Positions 1 through 7,238 of a stretch of 64,000 nucleotides of DNA are shown here, one piece after another. Both the position numbers and the translations under genes were made by a program. Each line of letters starts with the position of its first letter. Positions within the stretch are counted from its first letter, which is position 1. This DNA comes from Bacteroidaceae bacterium. GTDB taxonomy: Bacteria > Bacteroidota > Bacteroidia > Bacteroidales > Bacteroidaceae. The stretch is from the NCBI GenBank assembly GCA_024398785.1, contig JAKSIO010000003.1:1-64000 (forward strand), written 5' to 3'. The notes under the pieces are model-generated. The model saw nothing but the letters and a program-made list of their open reading frames with translations. It had not been told where the DNA came from and searched no databases.

Positions 1-308
1 AGCCCGAAAAAGAACTGCTTGACTCTTACAAACTGATAGTGCTTGAGTTGAAGCGTATAGAAGATGAAGAACGTGCAGCTGCAGAGGCTCTTGCAGCCGA
101 GATACTGCGTTTCCGTACAGACAATGATTCAATCCTGTCCAAGCCGGAAGACCAGATAGTTATAACCGACAGTGTTATTATAGACACAGCTTTGGCAGCT
201 TACGGCCGTCTGTCCTTAAAAGCCGCTGCTGAACTGCAGCCCGAAAAAGAACTGCTTGACTCTTACAAACTGATAGTGCTTGAGTTGAAGCGTATAGAGG
301 ATGAAGAA
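1..308 (+). repeat. In-frame direct repeat, period 237 bp (79 codons)
   Basis: Bases 1-71 recur at 238-308 with a single mismatch (position 62 against 299), and the first 61 bases are identical. The offset of 237 is a multiple of three, so the repeat encodes tandem protein modules. More copies probably lie upstream of the window. Identity at DNA level suggests recent duplication or gene conversion. Confidence 0.9.
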
Positions 309-455
309 AAAGAGAGACTTGCCCAAACTGATTTAATCCTGTTTGAAGGCAAGTCCCAGATTTATACAATAACCGGTCAGAAAATTGAACGTATCATGTC
401 ACCTGGTCTGTATATAATTGACGGACGTAAGGTGCTGATAGATAGAGTTCAATAA
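1..455 (+). CDS. C-terminal part of a secreted repeat protein with a sorting-type C-terminal domain (5' end outside window)
   Basis: The reading frame is open from the first bases, so the true start lies upstream and only about 150 residues are visible. A charged, probably coiled-coil unit (LELKRIEDEE) occurs twice, 79 residues apart, so the visible part holds one full repeat and the start of another. The last 35 residues (IYTITGQKIERI, then GLYIIDGRKVLI) match the short C-terminal beta domain common on secreted Bacteroidales proteins, similar to type IX secretion sorting domains. It ends 6 bp before the convergent beta-glucosidase gene. The function of the repeat region is not recognised. 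Export is inferred from the C-terminal motif only. Confidence 0.7.
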   Translation, partial: PEKELLDSYKLIVLELKRIEDEERAAAEALAAEILRFRTDNDSILSKPEDQIVITDSVIIDTALAAYGRLSLKAAAELQPEKELLDSYKLIVLELKRIEDEEKERLAQTDLILFEGKSQIYTITGQKIERIMSPGLYIIDGRKVLIDRVQ

Positions 456-461
456 ATCTTC

Positions 462-2789
462 TTAAAAACCAGGTTGGGCAGGAAACCCTGCTGCTGTTGC
501 CTTGAACGGAACAGCAGCGGTGTTGTCAGCCGATGAATTCATGAAAAATGCGTTGTATGTACCTGCGTTGGTAATCCATTTGGAAGTTACCATATCGTAG
601 TAAGCAATGTTGTAAGGAGTGAAAGTCATTGTAACAGTCTGGCTTTCTCCTGGCTGTAAAAGACGGGTCTTAGCAAAGGCTTTCAACTCTTTCTTTTGAG
701 AACCTGCAGGGCGGTCAGGAGCTTCAATGTATAACTGAACAACTTCTTTTCCTGCAATTGCGCCCGTGTTTGTTATCTTTACAGTAGCAACGTAGTTCTT
801 TCCACTCTTTTTGACAGAGGTGTTGCTGTATGCAAATTCCGTGTAGCTCAGACCATAGCCGAATGCGAATGATACTTTGTCTGCATGTTCCTGGAAATAG
901 CGGTAACCTACATTCAACTTCTCGTTGTAGTATGTGCGTCCAACATTTGGAAATGTGTCTTTTGCCTCTCCGCGTGCGCGGTTGTAGGCCTGTTCATCGT
1001 ATTCGTACGGGAAATTAGCTGAAGAAGGGTAGTCAAAGTAGTCAACAGCCCATGTAGTTGACAGACGTCCTGACGGGTTGACTGCACCGCTCAGAACATC
1101 GGTTACTGCGTTACCTCCTTCCTGTCCAGGTTGCCATGCAAGAAGTATTGCATCCGGTAGCTCTTTCCAGCTTGCTGTTTCAATAACGCCTCCAACATTC
1201 AGAATTACAACAACTTTTTTATTGACAGCGTGGAAAGCTGTACACACTCCGCTTACAAGGCTTTTCTCTGCTTCTGTCAGGTAGAAATCGCCTGCCAGTC
1301 CGCGGTCTGCTCCTTCTCCTGAGTTACGTCCAAGAGTGATTACTGCAACATCGTTTCTGCGGGCAAATGCGGAATATACATTGCTCTGGAAATCTGTTTC
1401 CGGAACCAGAGGCTTGCCCCAGAACCATCCGCGGTTGACCGTTGTGGATTTTGTTATTATATTCTGGTAGTCCAGATATGCCTTGTAGATATCATTAAGA
1501 CCGGACTCAATCTGGAAACCTGCGTTCTGCATTCCTTCAAGCATTCCAACCGTATAGGCTTCGTTGACATCGCCTGAACCGGTACCGCCACTTATGAAAT
1601 CGTAGCTGCGTACACCGAACAGGGCAACTTTTGCCTTGAGATCAAGAGGAAGTGTGCTGTTGTTTTTCAGCAAAACCATACCGTCGGCAGCTGCATTTCT
1701 TGCAACTGCAGCGTTTGCTTTCAGATCCGGTTTGTTTGAATATTCGTATTTGTTGAAACGCGGAGTTTTTACAATATATTCCAGAATACGCTTTACACAT
1801 TTGTCTACAGCTTCCATGGAAAGTTCTCCGGCGTTGACGGCTGATATTATGTGATTTATCTGAGAACGGTTTCCGGGCATCATCAGATCATTGCCGGCCT
1901 CAACCTGGGCAGGAGTGTTGCGCTGTCCGGTCCAGTCTGTCATAACAATACCCTTATAGCCCCATTCATTGCGTAAGATGTTGGTCAGAAGTTTTTTGTC
2001 TTCTTGAGTATATACACCGTTTATCTTGTTGTAGGAACTCATTATGGTCCACGGATTTGACTTCTTTATGGCAATCTCAAAACTCTTGAAATAGAGTTCG
2101 CGCAGTGTGCGGCCGTCAGCTACAACACTGTTGTTCATGCGGTCTTCTTCCTGATTGTTGGCTACAAAGTGTTTAAGAGAGACACCGACACCCTGACTTT
2201 GGATACCGTTTATTATGCTTCCGGCCATTTCACCACCCAATACAGGGTCTTCTGACATATACTCAAAATTGCGTCCGCACAGCGGGTTTCGCATAAGGTT
2301 GAGACCCGGTCCTAACAGAACGTCAACGCCGTATTCCTTAACCTCTGCACCCATGGCTTTACCTACATTATACATAAGGTCCTGATCCCATGTTGATGCC
2401 AGAGACGTTCCGGTAGGGAAAGCTGTGCAGTAGAATGTCTCCTCTGTACCTTGGCGGTTGGGCTGTATGCGCAAGCCTGCAGGACCGTCAGCAACTACCG
2501 TGCGCGGTATTCCGAAACGTGGAATTGCTACTGTCTCACCGGCAGCGCCAGGTACAAGATCGCCGCTGTTTACGTTGTTCTCTGTAGGAACTCCAACATA
2601 TGAGTTGTCTTTTATAAGACCTACAAGCAGTGCAGCTTTTTCTTCAAGTGTCATTGCACTGACAACTTTATCAATGTTCTTTGAACTGAGCTGCGGTGCA
2701 TTCAGATTTGATTCTTCTGCAGCTGTTGAAAAAATTGAAACACTTGCCAGTACAGATGTGGCGAATAATTTAGAAAGGACTCTTTTCAT
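462..2789 (-). CDS. bglX: Periplasmic beta-glucosidase, glycoside hydrolase family 3 (BglX-like)
   Basis: The 775-residue product should release terminal beta-linked glucose from oligosaccharides. It has a Sec signal peptide (residues 1 to about 24), a GH3 N-terminal TIM-barrel domain with the KH(F) pair at 206-207 and the nucleophile region MTDWTG (Asp285), a GH3 C-terminal alpha/beta domain, and a C-terminal fibronectin-III-like domain from about residue 660. Length and order match BglX-type enzymes. It is transcribed alone, divergently from the small lipoprotein gene at 2899. The intergenic DNA is about 110 bp. The exact substrate cannot be told from sequence; xylosidase side activity is common in the family. 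Confidence 0.93.
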   Translation of the reverse strand: MKRVLSKLFATSVLASVSIFSTAAEESNLNAPQLSSKNIDKVVSAMTLEEKAALLVGLIKDNSYVGVPTENNVNSGDLVPGAAGETVAIPRFGIPRTVVADGPAGLRIQPNRQGTEETFYCTAFPTGTSLASTWDQDLMYNVGKAMGAEVKEYGVDVLLGPGLNLMRNPLCGRNFEYMSEDPVLGGEMAGSIINGIQSQGVGVSLKHFVANNQEEDRMNNSVVADGRTLRELYFKSFEIAIKKSNPWTIMSSYNKINGVYTQEDKKLLTNILRNEWGYKGIVMTDWTGQRNTPAQVEAGNDLMMPGNRSQINHIISAVNAGELSMEAVDKCVKRILEYIVKTPRFNKYEYSNKPDLKANAAVARNAAADGMVLLKNNSTLPLDLKAKVALFGVRSYDFISGGTGSGDVNEAYTVGMLEGMQNAGFQIESGLNDIYKAYLDYQNIITKSTTVNRGWFWGKPLVPETDFQSNVYSAFARRNDVAVITLGRNSGEGADRGLAGDFYLTEAEKSLVSGVCTAFHAVNKKVVVILNVGGVIETASWKELPDAILLAWQPGQEGGNAVTDVLSGAVNPSGRLSTTWAVDYFDYPSSANFPYEYDEQAYNRARGEAKDTFPNVGRTYYNEKLNVGYRYFQEHADKVSFAFGYGLSYTEFAYSNTSVKKSGKNYVATVKITNTGAIAGKEVVQLYIEAPDRPAGSQKKELKAFAKTRLLQPGESQTVTMTFTPYNIAYYDMVTSKWITNAGTYNAFFMNSSADNTAAVPFKATAAGFPAQPGF

Positions 2790-2869
2790 AAGGCATGTTT
2801 ATTTATATCGGAGGCCGTAAAAGTACTGTTTTTTGTCAATAATCATTTATTATTTGCAGTTTTTTATTG

Positions 2870-2877
2870 TATGTTTG
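2870..2877 (+). promoter_or_regulatory. Bacteroidota-type -7 element (TATGTTTG)
   Basis: Matches TAnnTTTG 21 bp before the ATG at 2899. No TTG was found at the usual 19-21 bp upstream spacing, so only the -7 box is supported. It would drive the lipoprotein-sirtuin-TIGR02757 unit. Confidence 0.5.
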
Positions 2878-2898
2878 CAGAGTAAACCGTGTAATTAT

Positions 2899-3489
2899 AT
2901 GCATAACAGGATTTTGTTTACATTCATGACCATTGTGTCATTGATGTCTTTTTCAGGTTGTTCACTGCTGAATGATGAAAAAACAGACAATGCTGGTTTG
3001 ATAGAGCTGAAACTGAGAGAATATATTCGTGCTGAAGAAAATGTTTTCGGTCTCAGTCTTACATCCGGAAGTGTATGCTATTCAGGAAATGAAATACCCG
3101 CCCGGACATGGCTTTCACCTGACAAAGACAGTATTTCCGGTAGCGGATACAGTCTTTTTATTGCGGTTTATTCGAATGATGACGGACAGGGAAAAAGTAT
3201 TATCCCCAAAGGTGAATATTCATTTGAGAAGGATTCCGTAACGTTGACATCGCAGGCGGAATGTCTCTACTGCGACTATTTTGTGAAAGGTGCATTGAAA
3301 AAGAGTGTTGATGTAAACAGTGGCAGAATGAGAATCTCGTATCCTGGAACGAATGAAATGGAGATTTTGCTTGATGTTATTGTGCAGGCATTTGAACTGG
3401 ATACCTTGTCAGTCAAACAACCTGTAGGAAACGCTTATGATCTTTCGTTCCGATACAGGGGAGCATATGTCTCAACAATATTGGAATAA
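2899..3489 (+). CDS. Small hypothetical lipoprotein
   Basis: The product of 196 residues starts at the ATG at 2899. An upstream in-frame start at 2833 is less likely because it lies before the -7 promoter box at 2870. A signal peptide ends in the lipobox SFSGC, so the protein should be lipid-anchored. The mature part has many beta-prone stretches with Gly/Asp turns and no recognised catalytic motif, which suggests a beta-sandwich. I do not recognise the family. The sirtuin gene follows after 5 bp, so the two are probably co-transcribed, but no functional link is visible. Confidence 0.75.
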   Translation: MHNRILFTFMTIVSLMSFSGCSLLNDEKTDNAGLIELKLREYIRAEENVFGLSLTSGSVCYSGNEIPARTWLSPDKDSISGSGYSLFIAVYSNDDGQGKSIIPKGEYSFEKDSVTLTSQAECLYCDYFVKGALKKSVDVNSGRMRISYPGTNEMEILLDVIVQAFELDTLSVKQPVGNAYDLSFRYRGAYVSTILE

Positions 3490-3494
3490 GTGCT

Positions 3495-4184
3495 ATGAAA
3501 AGAATTGTTTTTCTGACTGGGGCCGGAGTCAGTGCCGAAAGCGGTATAAAGACATTCCGTGACAGTGACGGACTATGGGAAAACTATCGTGTGGAAGATG
3601 TTGCAACAATTGATGCCTGGTATAGAAATCCTGAACTTATGCTCAAGTTCTACAATGAACGCCGTGCGCAACTGGAATGTGCAAAACCGAATAAGGCACA
3701 CATCCTTATAGCCGGACTTGAAAAGCAATTTGATGTTACAGTTGTAACACAGAATATAGACAATCTGCATGAGCAGGCGGGTAGTACTGATATAATACAT
3801 CTGCATGGTGAGTGTACAAAGGTGCGCCCCCAGGATTCAGATGGCAGTTTTGGAGTGATTGACATAGGTTATAAGCCTGTCAGTTTGGGCGATGCCGACT
3901 CCCGCGGTATTCAGTTGCGTCCGCATATTGTCTGGTTCGGTGAAAGTGTACCAATGATGGAACCTGCAATCCAGGCAGTGGGCAGGGCTGACATATTGGT
4001 TATTGTGGGTACTTCTATGGTTGTCTATCCGGCAGCTGGTCTTGTGAATTATGTCCGGATGGGAACTCCTATATATCTTATTGATCCCAAACCTATCAAT
4101 CTGAATATTCCAAATTTCATTCAGATTCAGGAACCTGCAACAATTGGCATGCAGAAACTGGTTGAGATTTTAGGTGCTCTGTGA
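3495..4184 (+). CDS. cobB: NAD-dependent protein deacylase, sirtuin (CobB/SIRT5-like)
   Basis: The 229-residue protein uses NAD+ to remove acyl groups from lysines. Visible motifs are GAGVSAESGI (9-18), the NAD-binding QNID (86-89), the catalytic His in LHGE (His104) and the Tyr53/Arg56 pair in FYNERR. In class III sirtuins this pair selects succinyl or malonyl lysine. The four zinc-binding cysteines of most sirtuins are missing: only one Cys follows the catalytic His. In my recollection zinc-less forms are usual in Bacteroidota. Its stop codon overlaps the alternative GTG start of the next gene. Desuccinylase preference is inferred, not shown. Confidence 0.92.
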   Translation: MKRIVFLTGAGVSAESGIKTFRDSDGLWENYRVEDVATIDAWYRNPELMLKFYNERRAQLECAKPNKAHILIAGLEKQFDVTVVTQNIDNLHEQAGSTDIIHLHGECTKVRPQDSDGSFGVIDIGYKPVSLGDADSRGIQLRPHIVWFGESVPMMEPAIQAVGRADILVIVGTSMVVYPAAGLVNYVRMGTPIYLIDPKPINLNIPNFIQIQEPATIGMQKLVEILGAL

Positions 4185-4189
4185 TTATT

Positions 4190-4906
4190 ATGATTTCTCA
4201 GGAACTGATGCTTTTTCTGCGCGAGCAGGCATTAAAGAACGAAACGGTAGATTTTATATCCGGAGATCCTGTTCAGTTCCCGCATCGGTATTCAAATGAT
4301 CAGGATATTGAAGTCAGTGCTTTCATTTCACAATGGATTGCTTATGGAAGCCGTAAGGTTTTTATAAAAGTTCTGGAGCAGATTCATAAGGTAATGGATT
4401 CCAAAGGCGGTCCGTGGAATTATGTTAACGGAACGGACTGGCAGGAATATTCGGAATCAGATAAAGTTATGTATCGTTTTCAAAAATGGGGTGATTTTAC
4501 AGTGCTGTGCAGTATATTGCATGACTATTATAGAACTCATGCTTCTTTACAGGATTTGGCGACAGATTCCCATGCTATGACTTTTGTTGACAATCTTGCC
4601 GGACTTATGCTGGATGTGCCTGGCGTTCCTCTTCCCGGCAGCCAGTCTGCAAATAAACGTATATGGATGTTTCTGCGTTGGATGGTAAGGCAGAACAGTG
4701 TTGTTGATTTTGGAATATGGCGTAAAATAAATCAGTCTGAACTGCTTGTCCCTGTTGATACTCATGTCTTGCAGGCTGCCAGAAAACTTGGACTTATAGC
4801 CTCAAATTCGGCATCGCTTTCATGTGCAAAACTGTTGTCGGAACAGATGAATCAGGTGTTTCCAGGAGACGCTGCAAGGTCCGACTTTGCTTTATTTTTT
4901 TTATGA
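4190..4906 (+). CDS. TIGR02757 (DUF2400) family protein
   Basis: The product of 238 residues from the ATG at 4190 belongs to the TIGR02757/DUF2400 family, widespread in Bacteroidota and of unknown function. Supporting features are the SAFISQWIAYGSRK segment, the PVDTHV motif and the terminal GDAARSDFALF block. An upstream GTG at 4181 overlaps the sirtuin stop, but the ATG gives the usual N-terminus. The C-terminus stops right after DFALFFL in a T-rich stretch. Relatives usually carry a few more residues (a Gly-rich tail), so the end may be slightly clipped. It is last in the lipoprotein-sirtuin unit. Confidence 0.8.
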   Translation: MISQELMLFLREQALKNETVDFISGDPVQFPHRYSNDQDIEVSAFISQWIAYGSRKVFIKVLEQIHKVMDSKGGPWNYVNGTDWQEYSESDKVMYRFQKWGDFTVLCSILHDYYRTHASLQDLATDSHAMTFVDNLAGLMLDVPGVPLPGSQSANKRIWMFLRWMVRQNSVVDFGIWRKINQSELLVPVDTHVLQAARKLGLIASNSASLSCAKLLSEQMNQVFPGDAARSDFALFFL

Positions 4907-4910
4907 AATA

Positions 4911-4942
4911 TTTGTTTTATAATTGTTATTTTGTTAACTTTG
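4911..4942 (+). promoter_or_regulatory. Bacteroidota promoter: -33 TTTG, 20-bp spacer, -7 TAACTTTG
   Basis: TTTG at 4911-4914 and TAACTTTG at 4935-4942 with a 20-bp spacer fit the Bacteroides sigma-ABfr consensus. Transcription should start near 4948, about 35 bp before the ketosynthase ATG. This supports a dedicated promoter for the five-gene lipid/polyene operon. Confidence 0.75.
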
Positions 4943-4982
4943 CGCTTGTGAATTGGAAAGAATAACTCAATTAATTAATTAT

Positions 4983-6203
4983 ATGAGTAGAAAAGTTGTC
5001 ATTACCGGTATGGGAATTTATTCCTGTCTGGGAACCGGTTTGGAAGAAGTCAAGGATTCTCTTTGGAATGGAAAATCAGGTATAATATATGATCCGGAAC
5101 GTAAGGCTATGGGATATCGCTCTGCATTGACAGGCTATGTACCTGAACCGGATTTGAAGAACGTTCTGTCAAGAACCCAGCGTGTTTTTATGCCTACTCA
5201 TGCAGCATATGCTTATGTTGCAACCGATCAGGCTTTGAAACAGGCTGGTATTGATGCGGATTTTATGGAAAACAACCCTGTCGGAATACTCTATGGAGGT
5301 GATTCTACTGCAGAACCTACATATCAGGCCATCAGTACCGTGCTTGAAAAAGGAGATACGGTACGTGCCGGTAGTGGTGCCATTTTCAAATCCATGAATT
5401 CTACCGTAACTATGAACCTGAGTTGTCTTTACAAACTCAGAGGTATAAATATGACTGTGTCAGCTGCGTGTGCCAGTGGTTCGCATGCAATTGGTCTTGG
5501 ATATCTTCTTATTAAAGACGGCCTTCAGGATTGTGTAATTTGCGGCGGAGCTCAGGAAATCAACAGATATGTTGTTGCCAGTTTTGATGGAATCGGTGCT
5601 TTTTCCGTACGCGAAAATGAACCTTCAAAGGCTTCGCGCCCGTTTGATCGTGATCGTGACGGTCTTGTGCCGAGTGGCGGTGCTGCAACACTTGTTCTTG
5701 AAAGTGAAGAGTCAGCATTGAAAAGAGGTGCTAACATTATTGCCGAGGTTGTGGGCTATGGTTTTTCTTCCAACGGTGATCATATTTCCACACCTAATGT
5801 TGACGGTCCTGCTCAGTCTCTTGAGAATTGTTTCAGGAACAGTGGCATTGACCCGTCACAGATAGGATATGTCAACGCTCATGCCACTTCTACTGTGGTG
5901 GGAGATAAAAATGAGGCTCTTGCCATTGCTCGCGTATTCGGAAAGAATACTCCTTTTGTAACATCTACAAAAAGTCAGACCGGTCATGAAATGTGGATGG
6001 CAGGTGCCAGTGAGGCTATTTATTCAATTCTTATGATGAAGAACGGATTCATTGCTCCGAACTTGAATTTTGATAATCCCGATGCCGATACTGCATTGCT
6101 GAACATCCCTTCCAAACGCGTTGAGACAAAATTCGATATGTTCCTTTCCAATTCGTTCGGCTTTGGAGGAACAAACTCTACATTGATTATTAAAAATTAT
6201 TAA
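4983..6203 (+). CDS. Beta-ketoacyl-ACP synthase (KAS I/II-type ketosynthase)
   Basis: This enzyme condenses malonyl-ACP with an acyl primer. The 406-residue protein starts at the ATG at 4983 (MSRKVVITGMG). An upstream in-frame start at 4953 adds ten untypical residues. The full Cys-His-His set of elongating ketosynthases is present: Cys163 in AACASGSHA, His300 in NAHATST and His335 in KSQTGHEMW. The thiolase fold ends with SNSFGFGGTN. It heads an operon with a private ACP and two dehydratases, so it is unlikely to be the housekeeping FabF. Aryl-polyene ketosynthases are the closest parallel by context. No partner chain-length factor lacking Cys is present. Confidence 0.9.
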   Translation: MSRKVVITGMGIYSCLGTGLEEVKDSLWNGKSGIIYDPERKAMGYRSALTGYVPEPDLKNVLSRTQRVFMPTHAAYAYVATDQALKQAGIDADFMENNPVGILYGGDSTAEPTYQAISTVLEKGDTVRAGSGAIFKSMNSTVTMNLSCLYKLRGINMTVSAACASGSHAIGLGYLLIKDGLQDCVICGGAQEINRYVVASFDGIGAFSVRENEPSKASRPFDRDRDGLVPSGGAATLVLESEESALKRGANIIAEVVGYGFSSNGDHISTPNVDGPAQSLENCFRNSGIDPSQIGYVNAHATSTVVGDKNEALAIARVFGKNTPFVTSTKSQTGHEMWMAGASEAIYSILMMKNGFIAPNLNFDNPDADTALLNIPSKRVETKFDMFLSNSFGFGGTNSTLIIKNY

Positions 6204-6218
6204 TTAAATATTGTGAAC

Positions 6219-6458
6219 ATGACTATTGAAGAAATTTCAGAGAAAGTGAACACTTCTCTTGCAGAAGAATTTGAGATTGAGCAGTCTTTGCTGACACCGG
6301 ATGCAAATATCAAGACAACACTTAAACTTGACAGTCTGAGTATCATTGACTTGGTTGCAATTGTGGAAGATACGTTCTCAATCAAGACAGACGCTCAGGA
6401 AATAAAGAAAATTGCTACTCTGGGTGATCTCTATTCATACATCCAGAGCAAACTTTGA
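6219..6458 (+). CDS. Dedicated acyl carrier protein
   Basis: The acidic 79-residue protein has the phosphopantetheine site DSLS, Ser39, at the start of helix 2. The family holds growing acyl chains as thioesters. I chose the ATG at 6219; a GTG at 6213 would add two residues. It sits 15 bp after the ketosynthase and before the two dehydratases. It differs from typical housekeeping AcpP (the usual DSLDTVEL site is replaced by DSLSIIDL), which supports a specialised pathway. Confidence 0.9.
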   Translation: MTIEEISEKVNTSLAEEFEIEQSLLTPDANIKTTLKLDSLSIIDLVAIVEDTFSIKTDAQEIKKIATLGDLYSYIQSKL

Positions 6459-6474
6459 CATCGGTTGACAGGCC

Positions 6475-6903
6475 ATGTTTCAGGACGCTGTACAATATAT
6501 TCCGCAAAGGGCTCCAATCATAATGGTGGACGGGATTGATATCTGTTCACCTGAGGAGTGTGTAAGCTGTTTCAAAATTCCGTTTGATTCGCCTGTCTGT
6601 TGCAACGAAAACGGATGTGTTCATTTCAGTGTACCCGGCATCATTGAGCATATTGCCCAGTCGGTTGCTGCTTTTGTGGGAGAAAGCACATTGCGTCTTG
6701 AAGGAAAAATTTATCCCGGATATATTGGAGAAATCAGAGATTTTGAACTCTCCAATATACCTCTGGCGGGACAAACTCTACAAACAAAAATTGTTGTTAC
6801 GGCAATAATTGATGATGTTACGGCAATAAGCGCCTCATGCTCAGCAGATGATGGAACTCCGGTTGCCGTTCTTAAAATGAAAATTTCGTTGGATAAGGCA
6901 TGA
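6475..6903 (+). CDS. Hot-dog fold 3-hydroxyacyl-ACP dehydratase (ApeP/FabA-FabZ-like)
   Basis: The product of 142 residues should dehydrate 3-hydroxyacyl-ACP to enoyl-ACP. It shows YIPQRAPIIMVDGI at the N-terminus, as in FabZ/ApeP-type proteins, and a condensed active-site stretch HFSVPGIIEHIAQ with His50 and Glu58, the expected catalytic pair. The central helix IEHIAQSVAAFVG is typical of the ApeP-like branch. It ends in an ATGA overlap with the second dehydratase, so translation is coupled. Activity is inferred from family membership. A thioesterase role within the hot-dog fold cannot be excluded. Confidence 0.78.
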   Translation: MFQDAVQYIPQRAPIIMVDGIDICSPEECVSCFKIPFDSPVCCNENGCVHFSVPGIIEHIAQSVAAFVGESTLRLEGKIYPGYIGEIRDFELSNIPLAGQTLQTKIVVTAIIDDVTAISASCSADDGTPVAVLKMKISLDKA

Positions 6904-7238
6904 ACGTGATTCCTTATATACTTCAGGGTGACAGAGTTGTGGTTGACTATTCCAACCCAATCTTTCTGGGACATTTTCCCGGAAAACCCATGTTGCCGGG
7001 AGTTTATATTATTCAGATGGCAACGGATTATGCTTCAATATTGACAGGAAAGAACCTTGTTGTAAAGTCAATTAAGCGATGCCGTTATTTTATGCCGGTT
7101 TCACCGGAACTTGGCGCGGAATACAACATTGTGTGTTCTGTTGCCGGTACCGATAATGATGCTTATCTGATGGAATTCACTCTGCTGGCAGGGCAGACCC
7201 CAGTTGCGCAGATCAAGGCACAACTGATTTGTTTATGA
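6900..7238 (+). CDS. Second small hot-dog dehydratase (ApeI/FabZ-like)
   Basis: The 112-residue protein carries the FabZ-like signature FLGHFPGKPMLPGV with His25. The residue where FabZ has its catalytic Glu is Gln39 (YIIQMATDYA). Altered residues here are a feature of ApeI-type proteins in aryl-polyene clusters. The start overlaps the first dehydratase by 4 nt and the end overlaps the flavoenzyme start. FabA/FabZ-type hot-dog proteins work as dimers, so the two adjacent proteins could form a heterodimer; this is inference. Catalytic competence is uncertain because of the Gln. Confidence 0.75.
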   Translation: MNVIPYILQGDRVVVDYSNPIFLGHFPGKPMLPGVYIIQMATDYASILTGKNLVVKSIKRCRYFMPVSPELGAEYNIVCSVAGTDNDAYLMEFTLLAGQTPVAQIKAQLICL

